Assembly: GCF_015645465.1 (NCBI RefSeq)
Contig: NZ_JADOEL010000005.1
Coordinates: forward strand, 1 to 64,000
Source: Herminiimonas contaminans
GTDB lineage: Bacteria > Pseudomonadota > Gammaproteobacteria > Burkholderiales > Burkholderiaceae_D
DNA length: 64,000 nucleotides
Direction of reading: 5' to 3'
Shown: positions 15,652-24,274 of the stretch, piece after piece
Layout of the letters: each line of letters begins with the position of its first letter
Position numbering within the stretch: position 1 is the first letter of the stretch
Translations under genes and position numbers: made by a program
Notes under the pieces: generated by a model
The model's input: only the letters and a program-made list of their open reading frames with translations
The model's database searches: none
What the model was told of the DNA's origin: nothing

Positions 15652-16272
15652 TTAGAAGCGATAACCCACACCGACACCTATCAGCCACGGATCAACCTTG
15701 ACCGCACTTAGCTGACCAGCAGCAGTATTCACATCACTACGGATCTGCACTTTTTTCACATCCAGGTTAATCGACCAGTTTCTATCGATTTTGAAATCAA
15801 CACCTGCTTGCAAGGCCAGGCCGACACTGCTTTTTTCCAGCGTTGCTGCACCATTCAGCAAATTAACGCTGGAGATGCGCGTGTAGTTAATACCAGCACC
15901 GACATATGGGCTAATGGTCTTCTCAGGTGTGAAGTGGTACTGCAGCGTCAAGGTAGGCGGCAGGTGTTTGAAGGTACCGATCTGCGCACCGTCCAGAGAT
16001 ACCTTTTGTTTTTGCGGATAGGTCAACACCAGCTCAGTCGCCCAGTTCGGCGTGAAGAAGTAGCTGATGTCGAGTTCCGGTATGACTTTGGAATTGATAG
16101 TGAGGCGGTCCGATGCGCCCACGCCGCCTATCGGATCAGACTTGTTGGCCGGATCCAGATTGACGGCGCGCACACGGACCAGCCACGAACCTTCTTGCGA
16201 TTGCTGGGCAAATGCTTGCGAACTGAGGGCTGCCAACGAACACAGGGCGATGGCCAATACCGATTTCTTCAT
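15652..16272 (-). CDS. ompW: OmpW-family outer membrane protein
   Basis: A 206-residue eight-stranded beta-barrel protein with a clear signal peptide (MKKSVLAIALCSLAALSSQAFA). It carries the OmpW signatures WLVRVRAVNLDP, PELDISYFFTPNWATELVLTYP and the C-terminal PWLIGVGVGYRF ending in phenylalanine. OmpW forms a hydrophobic channel used for small nonpolar compounds and is linked to oxygen and stress responses. A perfect FNR-type site lies 60 bases upstream and a terminator lies downstream, so it appears to be transcribed alone. Confidence 0.9.
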   Translation of the reverse strand: MKKSVLAIALCSLAALSSQAFAQQSQEGSWLVRVRAVNLDPANKSDPIGGVGASDRLTINSKVIPELDISYFFTPNWATELVLTYPQKQKVSLDGAQIGTFKHLPPTLTLQYHFTPEKTISPYVGAGINYTRISSVNLLNGAATLEKSSVGLALQAGVDFKIDRNWSINLDVKKVQIRSDVNTAAGQLSAVKVDPWLIGVGVGYRF

Positions 16273-16331
16273 GATTACCTTCTTGGTTGGATGGGAACGG
16301 TTCTACGTTACGCCTCTGCCATTTCGGGTAT

Positions 16332-16345
16332 TTGATATCGATCAA
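16332..16345. promoter_or_regulatory. FNR/ANR-type box upstream of ompW
   Basis: TTGATATCGATCAA fits the FNR consensus TTGAT-N4-ATCAA exactly. It lies 60-73 bases before the ompW start codon. FNR control of ompW is known in enteric bacteria, so oxygen-responsive regulation is expected here too. Confidence 0.75.
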
Positions 16346-16385
16346 GTATTGTGCGAATTGCTGTCGCCAACACATACGCAGCAAT

Positions 16386-16424
16386 AAAAAAGCCGCACCC
16401 TTACATTAGTAGCAAGGGTGCGGC
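16386..16424 (-). terminator. Intrinsic terminator of the cfa gene
   Basis: GCCGCACCCTT (16392-16402) and AAGGGTGCGGC (16414-16424) form an 11-pair stem. Read on the minus strand, the stem is followed by a run of T. It lies 15 bases after the cfa stop. Confidence 0.85.
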
Positions 16425-16438
16425 CTGAACAGTTCAGA

Positions 16439-17773
16439 TCAGGAAGCAGCGTAGATGTCGTTGCGTGTCAGCGGCACTGCTGCTTCAGCGCCACCTGGTT
16501 TGGAAGCAAGTATCTGATAGATACCGGTGCCGCCATACTCAAACTCCAGTGCACATGCCGCCATGTACAGACGCCAGACGCGGTAGGCTGACTCACCAAC
16601 GTATTGCAATGCTTCTTCGCGGTGATCTTCCAGTCGGCTTACCCATTGTCGCAGCGTCAGCGCGTAGTGCGGACGCAAGGCTTCGACATCATGGATTTCA
16701 AAACCAGTCTGCTCCATCCGGCGCTGGATGTTGCTGACGGTATCCAGCTCACCATCCGGGAACACATAACGGTTGATGAATTCGGTATCTATCGTGCGTT
16801 GCCAGCCCTCTTCATCATGCGTAATACCGTGATTGAGAAAGAGCCCACCCGGACGCAGCACGCGTTTGATGGTGGCATTGTAGACCGGCAGATTGGCCAG
16901 GCCCACATGTTCAAACATGCCGATACTGGAAATTTTGTCGTAGACGGATTCACCTTCGAGGTCACGATAGTCGCGCAGCTCTACCGTCACCAGATGTCCC
17001 AGTCCTTCCGCTTGTATGCGCGCTTGCGCGTATTCGTACTGCTTCTCGCTGAGGGTGATGCCATGCGCCTTGACGCCATAGTGACTGGCGGCCCAGCACA
17101 CCATCGCACCCCAGCCGCAACCGACGTCGAGGAAACGCTCACCCGGTTTAAGTCGCAGCTTGCGACAGATGTGATCGAGCTTGTTTTCCTGCGCTTGTTC
17201 CAGCGTATCTTCCAGCGAGTGGAAGTAAGCACATGAATACACCATCTGCTTGTCCAGCCATAGCTTGTAGAAGGAGTTGGACACGTCGTAGTGGAAGGAG
17301 ATCGCAGCCTGGTCGCTGCTGCGGGAATGCTTGTGCGCGAATTCACCAGAACCAAACGGCGTAGTCGGCAGATTCCTTGGCTTCGATGGCAAACGCCAGG
17401 CATCGCGCAGGAGTGCCCAGCGCGTTGCAAGCGAGAAGTCAAACGAAGCGAAATACTGCTTGAGACCCAAAGCGGCATAGAGATCGCCATCGATATCGAT
17501 CAAGCCGTTGATGTAAGCATCCGCCAACGGCAAGGGACTACGCCCGAATACCAGTTTGCGCAGCACAGTCGGATCACGCAACAGCAGCGTGAACTTGGGT
17601 GTCGCAATTTCTATCTGGTCGAGCTTTTCGCCCAACACACGGAATGCAGTCGCACCGGGGAAGTTGTGTAACAGATGCTTCAGGATGCGCAGTGCCGCTT
17701 CTATTTGCGCATTACTGAAAGAGTCAGCCACTAATGCAGCTGGTGTAACAAGATGGTTGTTTCGATCGTTCAT
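16439..17773 (-). CDS. cfa: Cyclopropane-fatty-acyl-phospholipid synthase
   Basis: A 444-residue enzyme that adds a methylene group from S-adenosylmethionine to unsaturated acyl chains of membrane phospholipids. Visible motifs include ISFHYDVSNSFYKLWLD, the SAM-binding loop FLDVGCGWGAMV, SSIGMFEHVG and GLFLNHGIT. The N-terminal 140 residues form the lipid-facing domain typical of Cfa. The start at 17773 overlaps the stop of a possible 67-residue leader frame (ATGA). A strong terminator lies downstream. Confidence 0.9.
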   Translation of the reverse strand: MNDRNNHLVTPAALVADSFSNAQIEAALRILKHLLHNFPGATAFRVLGEKLDQIEIATPKFTLLLRDPTVLRKLVFGRSPLPLADAYINGLIDIDGDLYAALGLKQYFASFDFSLATRWALLRDAWRLPSKPRNLPTTPFGSGEFAHKHSRSSDQAAISFHYDVSNSFYKLWLDKQMVYSCAYFHSLEDTLEQAQENKLDHICRKLRLKPGERFLDVGCGWGAMVCWAASHYGVKAHGITLSEKQYEYAQARIQAEGLGHLVTVELRDYRDLEGESVYDKISSIGMFEHVGLANLPVYNATIKRVLRPGGLFLNHGITHDEEGWQRTIDTEFINRYVFPDGELDTVSNIQRRMEQTGFEIHDVEALRPHYALTLRQWVSRLEDHREEALQYVGESAYRVWRLYMAACALEFEYGGTGIYQILASKPGGAEAAVPLTRNDIYAAS

Positions 17774-17973
17774 CGCTTAAGCCCTATCTGAAAAATTTCT
17801 GATGGGACCGCACACGCTCGTGCGGCGGCAATAAGTATGCTGTAGACAAGAAACGCGGCGCTATGTTCATAGCGCCTGTGAAGAATGGCTGCCGGTACTG
17901 CGCAGACAATATTTGCCCTCCCATCCACAGAACGCGACGGAGGACTTAATCCAGGTAAGCAAACAGATTTCAT
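17770..17973 (-). CDS. Possible small leader gene coupled to cfa
   Basis: A 67-residue frame begins 7 bases after a strong GGGGGAG and ends in an ATGA overlap with the cfa start. This is a layout typical of translational coupling. The amino acid composition is unremarkable and no family is recognised, so it could be a chance frame in a long 5' leader. If it is not real, 17774-18214 is about 440 bases without a gene. Confidence 0.3.
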   Translation of the reverse strand: MKSVCLPGLSPPSRSVDGRANIVCAVPAAILHRRYEHSAAFLVYSILIAAARACAVPSEIFQIGLKR

Positions 17974-18214
17974 GTAACGCTCCCCCTTATTTAAAAAGAA
18001 AAACGATTACTTCGACCTAATGCGACACTGTATGACGTAGCAACATGCCGGGGCAGTGTCTTGATACGTACAGATTAAATTGGAAATATCACCGCCATGC
18101 CATGGAGATGGCAAGGCAGCAATCAGAGGCGATTATACGATTATGTTTACAAGCGTGCATCGCGCTGCAATATGCAGGCGATACAGTAGCGATTAGCAGG
18201 CAGGAAAAAATAGA

Positions 18215-18577
18215 TTATTTACTGCGGGCATCTATATCGGCCAGGCATTCCCGGCCTTTTTCCGTAATTTCGTAACCACCATCTTTCTCTGCGATATGCC
18301 CTTTCTTGCCCAGAAAGGTTTGCACATCGGACTTCAATACTGTTGCGGGATCAGTCGCAATGGCGCGCAAGCCATTGATACAGCTCTTGATGAATAAGGT
18401 TTGCTTGCCCTTTTCAGTCAAGGCCAACTGACCATTTTTTGCGTATTCGATATATTTGAGACCGAGCAGGCGCTTGGTATTTCTTGCTACACAAGCGGAT
18501 GGCCGTTCTCCGTGCTTGATACCGGCAACTATCTGCCCCAGCGCGTCGAACTCATCCGTCGTTAAATCACCACCCAT
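18215..18577 (-). CDS. Hypothetical protein, possible winged-helix domains
   Basis: The 120-residue product contains two similar segments: GLKYIEYAKNGQLALTEKG (about 40-58) and GHIAEKDGGYEITEKGREC (about 93-111). Each looks like the recognition strand and wing of a small winged helix (KxG-LTEKG), suggesting a tandem or duplicated fold. ATG 18577 has GGAAG upstream and is preferred over a TTG six codons earlier. The neighbouring gene at 18629 is on the same strand. No function is assigned. Confidence 0.65.
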   Translation of the reverse strand: MGGDLTTDEFDALGQIVAGIKHGERPSACVARNTKRLLGLKYIEYAKNGQLALTEKGKQTLFIKSCINGLRAIATDPATVLKSDVQTFLGKKGHIAEKDGGYEITEKGRECLADIDARSK

Positions 18578-18628
18578 TACTGCTTCCAATCTCAAATATA
18601 TAAGTCACGACCACCACCTGGCGGCAGC

Positions 18629-18943
18629 TTAAAATCGCGGCAAATCTGCCAATGTGCGGCCCGGGACATCGTGGTCTATCGTATCGATGTCTTCTATGCC
18701 ATGTTCATGGATCACGATGTGGACGCGCGGGCCCAGCACCATTTCATTTCCTACGCGGAAGGCGGTCGCCACTTCGTCACCAAAGTGCAGCGCGTCAACT
18801 ACGAGGCTGACGTCATGCTCCGCTGTTACTGCCTCCCAACCCGGTGAGCCGTCACCTTTACGGTGGCCACGGCCCATTTTCACCATTTCTACCCTGTCGC
18901 CTGCCTCATTAAAACGGACTGCTTCAATCAAGTGAACTGACAT
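18629..18943 (-). CDS. Hypothetical acidic protein
   Basis: A 104-residue protein beginning MSVHLIEAVRFNEAGDRVE. It has alternating beta-strand-like segments (DVSLVVDALHFGDEVATAF and PRVHIVIHEHG) and many acidic residues. A good GGAGA ribosome site precedes ATG 18943. I do not recognise the family. It lies 51 bases upstream of the winged-helix-like gene on the same strand and may share its transcript. Confidence 0.65.
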   Translation of the reverse strand: MSVHLIEAVRFNEAGDRVEMVKMGRGHRKGDGSPGWEAVTAEHDVSLVVDALHFGDEVATAFRVGNEMVLGPRVHIVIHEHGIEDIDTIDHDVPGRTLADLPRF

Positions 18944-19707
18944 TGATGTCTCCATAAAAAATGTCATTGTTTTATGGCTTCATGGTACGCGTCCCATAGC
19001 CTGACAGCAAGATGCAGATGCAGGCAAACCTGCCCGGCGTTCAAGAAAAGTCATCCTAAGCAGGTCTGTACATGCCGCGTGCTCAGGCCCTGTCCGGATC
19101 CGTTTGTTAACACCCAAAAGCAAAGCAGATGCGGTTCGGCGCGCCTTTGCCCACCCGCTGCCTGCTAGTCGAAATGTCAATTTAGATACCAATTAATCAA
19201 GACTATCCGAGATTTTCCCAACGTAATTGTTAAATTTAAAATTAAATAAATATCTGGCCATAGGCGGACGCCAGATCCTTTTACCAGTTTTCCCTATAGG
19301 CAACATTCATGTGGAAAAGCAAATCACTCGCATTTGTTAATTAAGGTGTCAGGCCGCCCTTTTCTCCCATATCTATGGGATAACAGCAATATTTCCTAAT
19401 GGCTACACTTGGTCGCTTTCCTGCATGCGTACCGTAAAAAGTGCGGAAACAGCCCAAATATTCACCACGGCAGCAAGCCCGCCGGTAGCCGATTTATGTA
19501 AAGAAACTGATCGATATTTAGAGAATATTTTTATAGACAAGCTCGCTGACAACGCAAAACAGAAACGCAAGAACCGTTCTTCGACCTCCCGGACTGCACA
19601 TTCGTCAGTTCCATGAGCAAGCGTAGAGTCGCATTCTTCCGCTATCGCTCGCTTACCTCGTCTAGTTTCCATCACAGAACATAACCTATGCTCGGTTGAC
19701 TATTCTT
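18944..19707. other. Long intergenic region before the membrane GGDEF-EAL gene
   Basis: About 760 bases hold no convincing gene; short frames on both strands lack ribosome sites. The first 200 bases have host-like composition, whereas about 19190-19260 is very AT-rich. The region holds the palindrome at 19365-19383. It may contain promoters for the flanking divergent genes. Confidence 0.5.
19365..19383. promoter_or_regulatory. Palindrome TCCCAT-N4-ATGGGATAA, copy 2
   Basis: TCCCATATCTATGGGATAA matches the copy at 3530-3548 in both arms and in the GATAA extension; only the centre differs (ATCT against ATTC). It lies about 325 bases before the second GGDEF-EAL gene. Confidence 0.5.
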
Positions 19708-22404
19708 ATGCATGCGAAAAACCAAGGTGATTACCCGCGCGATAGTTCACCTAAAATCAGCTTTATCCAAAGGCATCTGCGCCTTGTGATCCTGTGGCCG
19801 CTGTCGGCCCTATTGCTGATCGCCCTGCTGTGGGGCGTGGTTTATTCCAAGCTGGAAAACGACAAACGCATCCTGCAAGAGAATGCAGCCAAACAGGCTG
19901 TCTCCATCTCCAAGGCCTATGCACAGTACCTGACTAGGAGCATAGAGCAGCTCGATCAACTGGCGCAGCAAATCAAATACGGCTGGGAGCAATCCAAGGG
20001 CTATCTCGGCTTTGAAGAGATGATAGGCAAAGGCTTGCTGAATGTGCCGCAATTCTCATCCATCGCCATTTATGACGTGGATGGTCACCCACTCACCACC
20101 AGCATCCCGGTCACCCAAATGTTCACGGTCGCTGACCGCGAGTATTTCAAATTCCACGCACAGAACGCGTCCACCGAACTGCGTATCAGCACGCCGACCA
20201 TAGGACGCCTCAGCAAGGAAAGAATCGTCCAGGTCACACGTCGTCTCGAAAATGCAGACGGTACCTTCGCTGGCGTGCTGGTACTGGGCCTGGCACCGGA
20301 ATTCTTCACGCTGTTCTCCGACGATCCTATCCTCGGACATGATGGCGTGCTGGCCTTTATCGGCAATGACGGCGTCGAGCGTGTCGCGCAAATGCGCGGC
20401 CGCAAAGATGATGCGCTCTCGCTGGTTTCCTTCCCGCCGCGCGCTGAGTACACGGCACCCAACGTCGTCGGCAATGCCCGTCAGTATTCCGACATAGACA
20501 CCCACTTCATCGCGACGCAAAAGATCAAGGGCTATCCCTTCTATGTGATGGTCGGCCTGAGCAAGGAAGACATCCTGCTGCCCTATGAAAACAATCTTGC
20601 CATGTATCGCAAGATTGCTATCGTCGGCAGTGCCCTGCTGCTCCTGTTTGCCAGCGCTGCGATGTGGATGTCGATACGACTGGCGTGGCGCAAACAGCAA
20701 GCCGATGCGATCCGCGAAACCTATCGCATTGCAACCGAAGGCGGCAATGAAGGTTTCTACATCCTGCTGCCGACCCGCGACCGCAACGAATACATCACCG
20801 ACTTCCAGGTCGTGGATTGCAATGAAAAAGGGGCGTCCTTCTACAACATGAGCAAGGACAAATTCACCGGCGTCCGCGTCTCGGACTTTTACTCCGGCGA
20901 ATACTTTGACAATGTAATGCGTGCTTATCGCATCGCGATGGAAACCGGTTTCTTTGAAGACGACTATGAAGTCCCGCCAGACAGTCCGGTGGATGCCGAG
21001 TGGCTGAAGCGGAAATTCGTCCGCTCCGAAAACGGCCTGGCGGTCACCTTGCGCGACATCAGCGAACCCAAGCGCCACGAACGTGAAATGTCGCGCATGG
21101 CAACGGAAGACGGCCTGACCGCGCTGCCGAATCGCCACTGGTTCATGGGCTATCTGCCGAAAGCCCTTGAGAAAGCCAAGGCACAAGGCACCATGCTGGC
21201 GATCCTCTTCATCGATCTCGACGACTTCAAAAACATTAATGACACGCTCGGCCATTCGGCAGGCGATCAATTGCTGTGCACGGTCGCCAAGCGACTGCGC
21301 TCGGTGCTGCGCCCGACTGACAAGGTCATACGCATAGGCGGCGATGAATTCACCGTGATCCTGGAAGCCATCCATAGCGAAGAAGAAGCCGCGCATATCG
21401 CTTTTCGCATCAACCAGGTCTTGCGCGAACCTTTCGACTTCTCACGTGATACCGGTTCACAAAAAAACAAAATCGGCGGCTCCATCGGCATCAGCATCTT
21501 CCCGCGTGATGGACAGGATGTGGAAACCCTGGTCAAGAATGCCGACATCGCCATGTATGCTGCCAAAACAGGCAGCAAGGGCCAATTCCGTTTCTACGAT
21601 CACACCTTGTATGAAGACATCAAGATGCGGATCAACACCGAACAGGAATTGCAACAGGCGATCCGTGATGACCAGTTCATCATCTACTACCAGCCACGCG
21701 TACAAACCCAGACCGGTAAATTACTGGGCATAGAAGCGCTGATACGCTGGCAGCATCCGACCCGCGGTCTGGTCATGCCGAACGACTTCATCAGCCTGGC
21801 AGAAGAAACCGGCCTCATCAATCCTATAGGTGAACTGGTCGTGGACAAAGTCTGCGCACAACTGGCGACCTGGCTCAGGCTGGGCGTGGATGCAGTGCCG
21901 GTATCGGTCAATGTCTCGCCGCATCAATTCAATGAAGGCAAGGTCAAGAAATCGCTGGCGGCCAGCCTCGCCAAATATGGCGTTCCGGCCTCGCTGCTGG
22001 AAATCGAACTGACTGAATCAGCGATGATGCGCAACATCGGCGACATCTTTGATGAACTGACAGCCATCAATGAAATGGGCATCAAGGTACACGTCGATGA
22101 CTTCGGCAGCGGCTACTCCTCGCTGTCGCTGTTGCAAAGACTGGACATGGACATCCTCAAAATAGACCAAGCCTTCACCTCGCAACTGGGGCGTGGCAAA
22201 GATGGCGAAATCTTCTTCACCGCCATCGTCTCCATGGCCAAGGCGCTCGGCATGCGCGTGGTGGCAGAAGGCGTGGAAACGCTGGAACAACTGCATATCC
22301 TGCAAACCCTGTCCTGCGACGAGGTACAGGGCTACTACGTGGCCTGGCCGCTACCGGCAGACAATATTGCCGACATGATACGCAAGCAAAATCTCTTCCC
22401 CTGA
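19708..22404 (+). CDS. Membrane Cache-PAS-GGDEF-EAL cyclic-di-GMP protein
   Basis: The 898-residue protein has two membrane segments (about 27-47 and 303-325) that bracket a periplasmic double-Cache-like sensor domain. A PAS-like region (about 340-450), a GGDEF domain (about 460-620) and an EAL domain (about 640-885) follow. GGDEF is intact (RIGGDEF, near 543), with FIDLDDFKNINDTLGH upstream. The EAL domain keeps IEALIRW, VSVNVSPHQF, EIELTES, DDFGSGYSSL, KIDQAF and AEGVET. Both making and breaking of cyclic di-GMP are thus possible, controlled by an external ligand. ATG 19708 is preferred over the TTG at 19696. Confidence 0.88.
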   Translation: MHAKNQGDYPRDSSPKISFIQRHLRLVILWPLSALLLIALLWGVVYSKLENDKRILQENAAKQAVSISKAYAQYLTRSIEQLDQLAQQIKYGWEQSKGYLGFEEMIGKGLLNVPQFSSIAIYDVDGHPLTTSIPVTQMFTVADREYFKFHAQNASTELRISTPTIGRLSKERIVQVTRRLENADGTFAGVLVLGLAPEFFTLFSDDPILGHDGVLAFIGNDGVERVAQMRGRKDDALSLVSFPPRAEYTAPNVVGNARQYSDIDTHFIATQKIKGYPFYVMVGLSKEDILLPYENNLAMYRKIAIVGSALLLLFASAAMWMSIRLAWRKQQADAIRETYRIATEGGNEGFYILLPTRDRNEYITDFQVVDCNEKGASFYNMSKDKFTGVRVSDFYSGEYFDNVMRAYRIAMETGFFEDDYEVPPDSPVDAEWLKRKFVRSENGLAVTLRDISEPKRHEREMSRMATEDGLTALPNRHWFMGYLPKALEKAKAQGTMLAILFIDLDDFKNINDTLGHSAGDQLLCTVAKRLRSVLRPTDKVIRIGGDEFTVILEAIHSEEEAAHIAFRINQVLREPFDFSRDTGSQKNKIGGSIGISIFPRDGQDVETLVKNADIAMYAAKTGSKGQFRFYDHTLYEDIKMRINTEQELQQAIRDDQFIIYYQPRVQTQTGKLLGIEALIRWQHPTRGLVMPNDFISLAEETGLINPIGELVVDKVCAQLATWLRLGVDAVPVSVNVSPHQFNEGKVKKSLAASLAKYGVPASLLEIELTESAMMRNIGDIFDELTAINEMGIKVHVDDFGSGYSSLSLLQRLDMDILKIDQAFTSQLGRGKDGEIFFTAIVSMAKALGMRVVAEGVETLEQLHILQTLSCDEVQGYYVAWPLPADNIADMIRKQNLFP

Positions 22405-22608
22405 TCCTGCCACGGCGCTGTTTCCGGATCGGGCTTCCCTATTCGGCCCTTCTGCTGCAGTCGCGGCTATAATGGCGGGCGCAACGCGTCTGGCGAGCTA
22501 GTCCGGTTCCAACCTTGAGTGAACCGTTTTTTCAGGTTGCTTATCCTTGCGTCATTCCCGGTGGAATTTGCTTGTGTAAGCACCATGTTTAAAGAGTTAA
22601 TCAGCACT

Positions 22609-23406
22609 ATGAATACTTCCAGTTCCCGCCCTGTCGTCCTTTGTCTTTCCGGCCACGATCCTAGTGGTGGTGCCGGTCTGCAGGCAGATATCGAAGCACT
22701 GATGGCGCAAGGCTGCCACGCTGCGCCTACCGTCACCGCACTGACCGTACAAAACTCGGTCGACGTTTCCGATTTCCGGGTACTGGATTCCGCCTGGGTA
22801 CTGGCGCAAGCCGAAGCCGTGATTACCGACTTGCCTATCGCCGGTATCAAGCTCGGCATGCTGGGTTCGGTTGAAATGGTGGACACCGTTGCCAGCATCC
22901 TGCAACGCCTGCCGAATGTACCGGTAGTGTGTGATCCGGTCTTGCGTGCGGGTGGCGGCGGTGCACTGGGCAAGGATGAAGTCGGTTATGCAATGCGCGA
23001 ACGTCTGTTGCCACTGGCAACTGTCGTTACACCAAACCTGCCGGAAGCACGCATACTGGCCGAATTGCCTGACGGTACGGCGGATGAATGCGCGGCCAAG
23101 CTGCTACCCTTCTGCCAGCATCTGTTGATCACTGGCGGTCACGGTGATGAGCAGGAAGTACATAACCGCTTGTATTCCCGTGACGGCAGCTCACATACCT
23201 TTACCTGTGATCGCCTGCCCGGTAACTATCATGGCTCGGGCTGCACATTGGCCAGTACACTGGCTGGTCGCCTGGCTTTGGGTGAAGCACCGGTGCTGGC
23301 TGTAGAGAATGCCCTGGCTTACACCTGGCGTACATTGCGGGATGCGGATCGATCGGGTAAAGGACAGCACTTCCCACGCCGTTTGCCGCTGGATTTCTGC
23401 GCTTAA
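22609..23406 (+). CDS. thiD: Hydroxymethylpyrimidine / phosphomethylpyrimidine kinase
   Basis: A 265-residue ribokinase-fold enzyme of thiamine synthesis that phosphorylates HMP and HMP-phosphate. Signatures include LSGHDPSGGAGLQADIEA near the start, TALTVQNS, GMLGSVEMV, CDPVLRAGGGGAL and the anion-hole motif GNYHGSGCTLAS. ATG 22609 is placed by homology to the family's N-terminus; ATG 22585 and one at 22519 lie upstream in frame. TATAAT at 22468-22473 may be part of the promoter. A terminator lies 25 bases after the stop and the prophage begins soon after. Confidence 0.88.
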   Translation: MNTSSSRPVVLCLSGHDPSGGAGLQADIEALMAQGCHAAPTVTALTVQNSVDVSDFRVLDSAWVLAQAEAVITDLPIAGIKLGMLGSVEMVDTVASILQRLPNVPVVCDPVLRAGGGGALGKDEVGYAMRERLLPLATVVTPNLPEARILAELPDGTADECAAKLLPFCQHLLITGGHGDEQEVHNRLYSRDGSSHTFTCDRLPGNYHGSGCTLASTLAGRLALGEAPVLAVENALAYTWRTLRDADRSGKGQHFPRRLPLDFCA

Positions 23407-23430
23407 GAAGTAAGCGCAACGCGTAAAACA

Positions 23431-23467
23431 AAAAAGCCCGACGAATAATCGTCAGGCTTTTTTTATG
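23431..23467 (+). terminator. Intrinsic terminator of thiD
   Basis: AAGCCCGACGA and TCGTCAGGCTT form a stem with one mismatch around ATAA. It is preceded by a run of A and followed by seven T, so it could also work on the minus strand for transcripts leaving the prophage. Confidence 0.85.
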
Positions 23468-23472
23468 GAATC

Positions 23473-23500
23473 TGGTGGGAAGTACAAGTTTCGAACTTGT
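23473..23500. repeat. attL core (tRNA-Val 3' end duplicate)
   Basis: This 28-base segment is identical to 62064-62091. It carries the T-arm, acceptor 3' strand and CCA end of tRNA-Val but no 5' half of the tRNA. It is the displaced chromosomal 3' end left by integration. Confidence 0.92.
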
Positions 23501-23598
23501 TTAATGGGGTAAATTGCGTACTTGCGAGTATGCCAGCGTATAAGAATCAACGGCTTACACGCTAGCTATACGCTCAAATACTCCCAAAACCGCCCGTT

Positions 23599-23619
23599 TA
23601 TCCCTGAAACTATCCCTGA
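23599..23619. promoter_or_regulatory. Putative integrase arm-binding sites, left end
   Basis: TATCCCTGA occurs at 23599-23607 and 23611-23619, 12 bases apart and about 100 bases inside attL. The same pair, 11 bases apart, occurs just inside attR. One-turn spacing and presence at both ends fit arm-type sites of a lambda-like integrase. Confidence 0.65.
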
Positions 23620-23622
23620 GAT

Positions 23623-24099
23623 TTACTGAAAGCATCCCGCCTCATTTGTGCGCCGAACCAACGTGCGCATATCAGCCGTTATTTCGTCGGCTTTGGCAGC
23701 AGCTTGTCGAAGCTCGCTTGTAAAGAATTCTGGAAGAAAAGTGGCGGCGGCAGTGTCTTGTCCATCACTTCCGGTCTCGGCGCTTTCGGCTTTTCTGGTA
23801 GGTCGGCAGAAACCGGGATCGATTGGCACGCGCTTACCAGCATTAGCATTGGCAGTACGCTTAACAGCTTCAAGTTCTTTTGCATGGTCTTCACTCGCTT
23901 TCTTGGCTTCATTGTTCAGTCGATCGGCTACGATCGTGTTTTCTTTTATGCGATCGGTCAGCGCCTTGTTGGTCGCCGTCAGCGTGCCGACGAGCACCGA
24001 ATTCTTTCCAGCAGCATTGCCATACAGGTAGAAGCCGCCGCCGATCGCAACTGTCCAAAGTACGATCGCAAACCAGAATTTAGGATTGAGCAGGCTCAT
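23623..24099 (-). CDS. Inner-membrane spanin (Rz)
   Basis: The 158-residue protein has an N-terminal membrane anchor (FWFAIVLWTVAIGGGFYLYG, about 8-27). A periplasmic coiled coil follows (about 35-85, rich in K, E and A). This is the architecture of i-spanins, which with an outer-membrane lipoprotein disrupt the outer membrane at lysis. The partner Rz1 is encoded entirely inside this gene in another frame. It overlaps the upstream small membrane protein by 20 bases and is the last gene of the late operon. Confidence 0.85.
   Translation of the reverse strand: MSLLNPKFWFAIVLWTVAIGGGFYLYGNAAGKNSVLVGTLTATNKALTDRIKENTIVADRLNNEAKKASEDHAKELEAVKRTANANAGKRVPIDPGFCRPTRKAESAETGSDGQDTAAATFLPEFFTSELRQAAAKADEITADMRTLVRRTNEAGCFQ
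23679..23885 (-). CDS. Outer-membrane spanin lipoprotein (Rz1), nested in Rz
   Basis: A 68-residue frame with a lipoprotein signal (MQKNLKLLSVLPMLMLVSAC; the lipobox ends at the cysteine near residue 20). A short proline-rich mature part follows, containing PEKPKAPRPEVMDK and LPPPLFF. Rz1 proteins are small, proline-rich and often embedded in Rz, as here and in lambda. It should be lipidated, sit in the outer membrane and bind the Rz C-terminus. Confidence 0.85.
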   Translation of the reverse strand: MQKNLKLLSVLPMLMLVSACQSIPVSADLPEKPKAPRPEVMDKTLPPPLFFQNSLQASFDKLLPKPTK

Positions 24100-24274
24100 T
24101 TGCGCCCTTCACTTTCTGGAATGTGTTGCCAGTGATGTATGCGGCGACCGTAGCAATAATTACAGTTGCAAATACCTGATCAGATATTTTCCCGTTCCAT
24201 ACCAGTACCGTGCACGCGATACCGCAGCCCAAAGTAAGCATAAAGCGGCGGCCACCCAATCCAGCGATCGACAT
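24080..24274 (-). CDS. Small membrane protein of the lysis cassette, possible holin
   Basis: A 64-residue protein with two hydrophobic segments (about 10-27 and 34-50). It lies directly between lysozyme and Rz, one base from the lysozyme stop. Position and size suit a holin, antiholin or pinholin, but no family is certain. Confidence 0.65.
   Translation of the reverse strand: MSIAGLGGRRFMLTLGCGIACTVLVWNGKISDQVFATVIIATVAAYITGNTFQKVKGANEPAQS

Noticed and set aside
20056-21396. A 446-codon open frame on the minus strand across the membrane GGDEF-EAL gene
   Set aside because: It lies fully antisense to a gene with clear domain signatures and has no recognisable motif or ribosome site. It reflects codon bias of the real gene.
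23473-23500. A second tRNA gene at the left prophage end
   Set aside because: Only the 3' 28 bases of tRNA-Val are present, without D-arm or anticodon. It is the attL duplicate.
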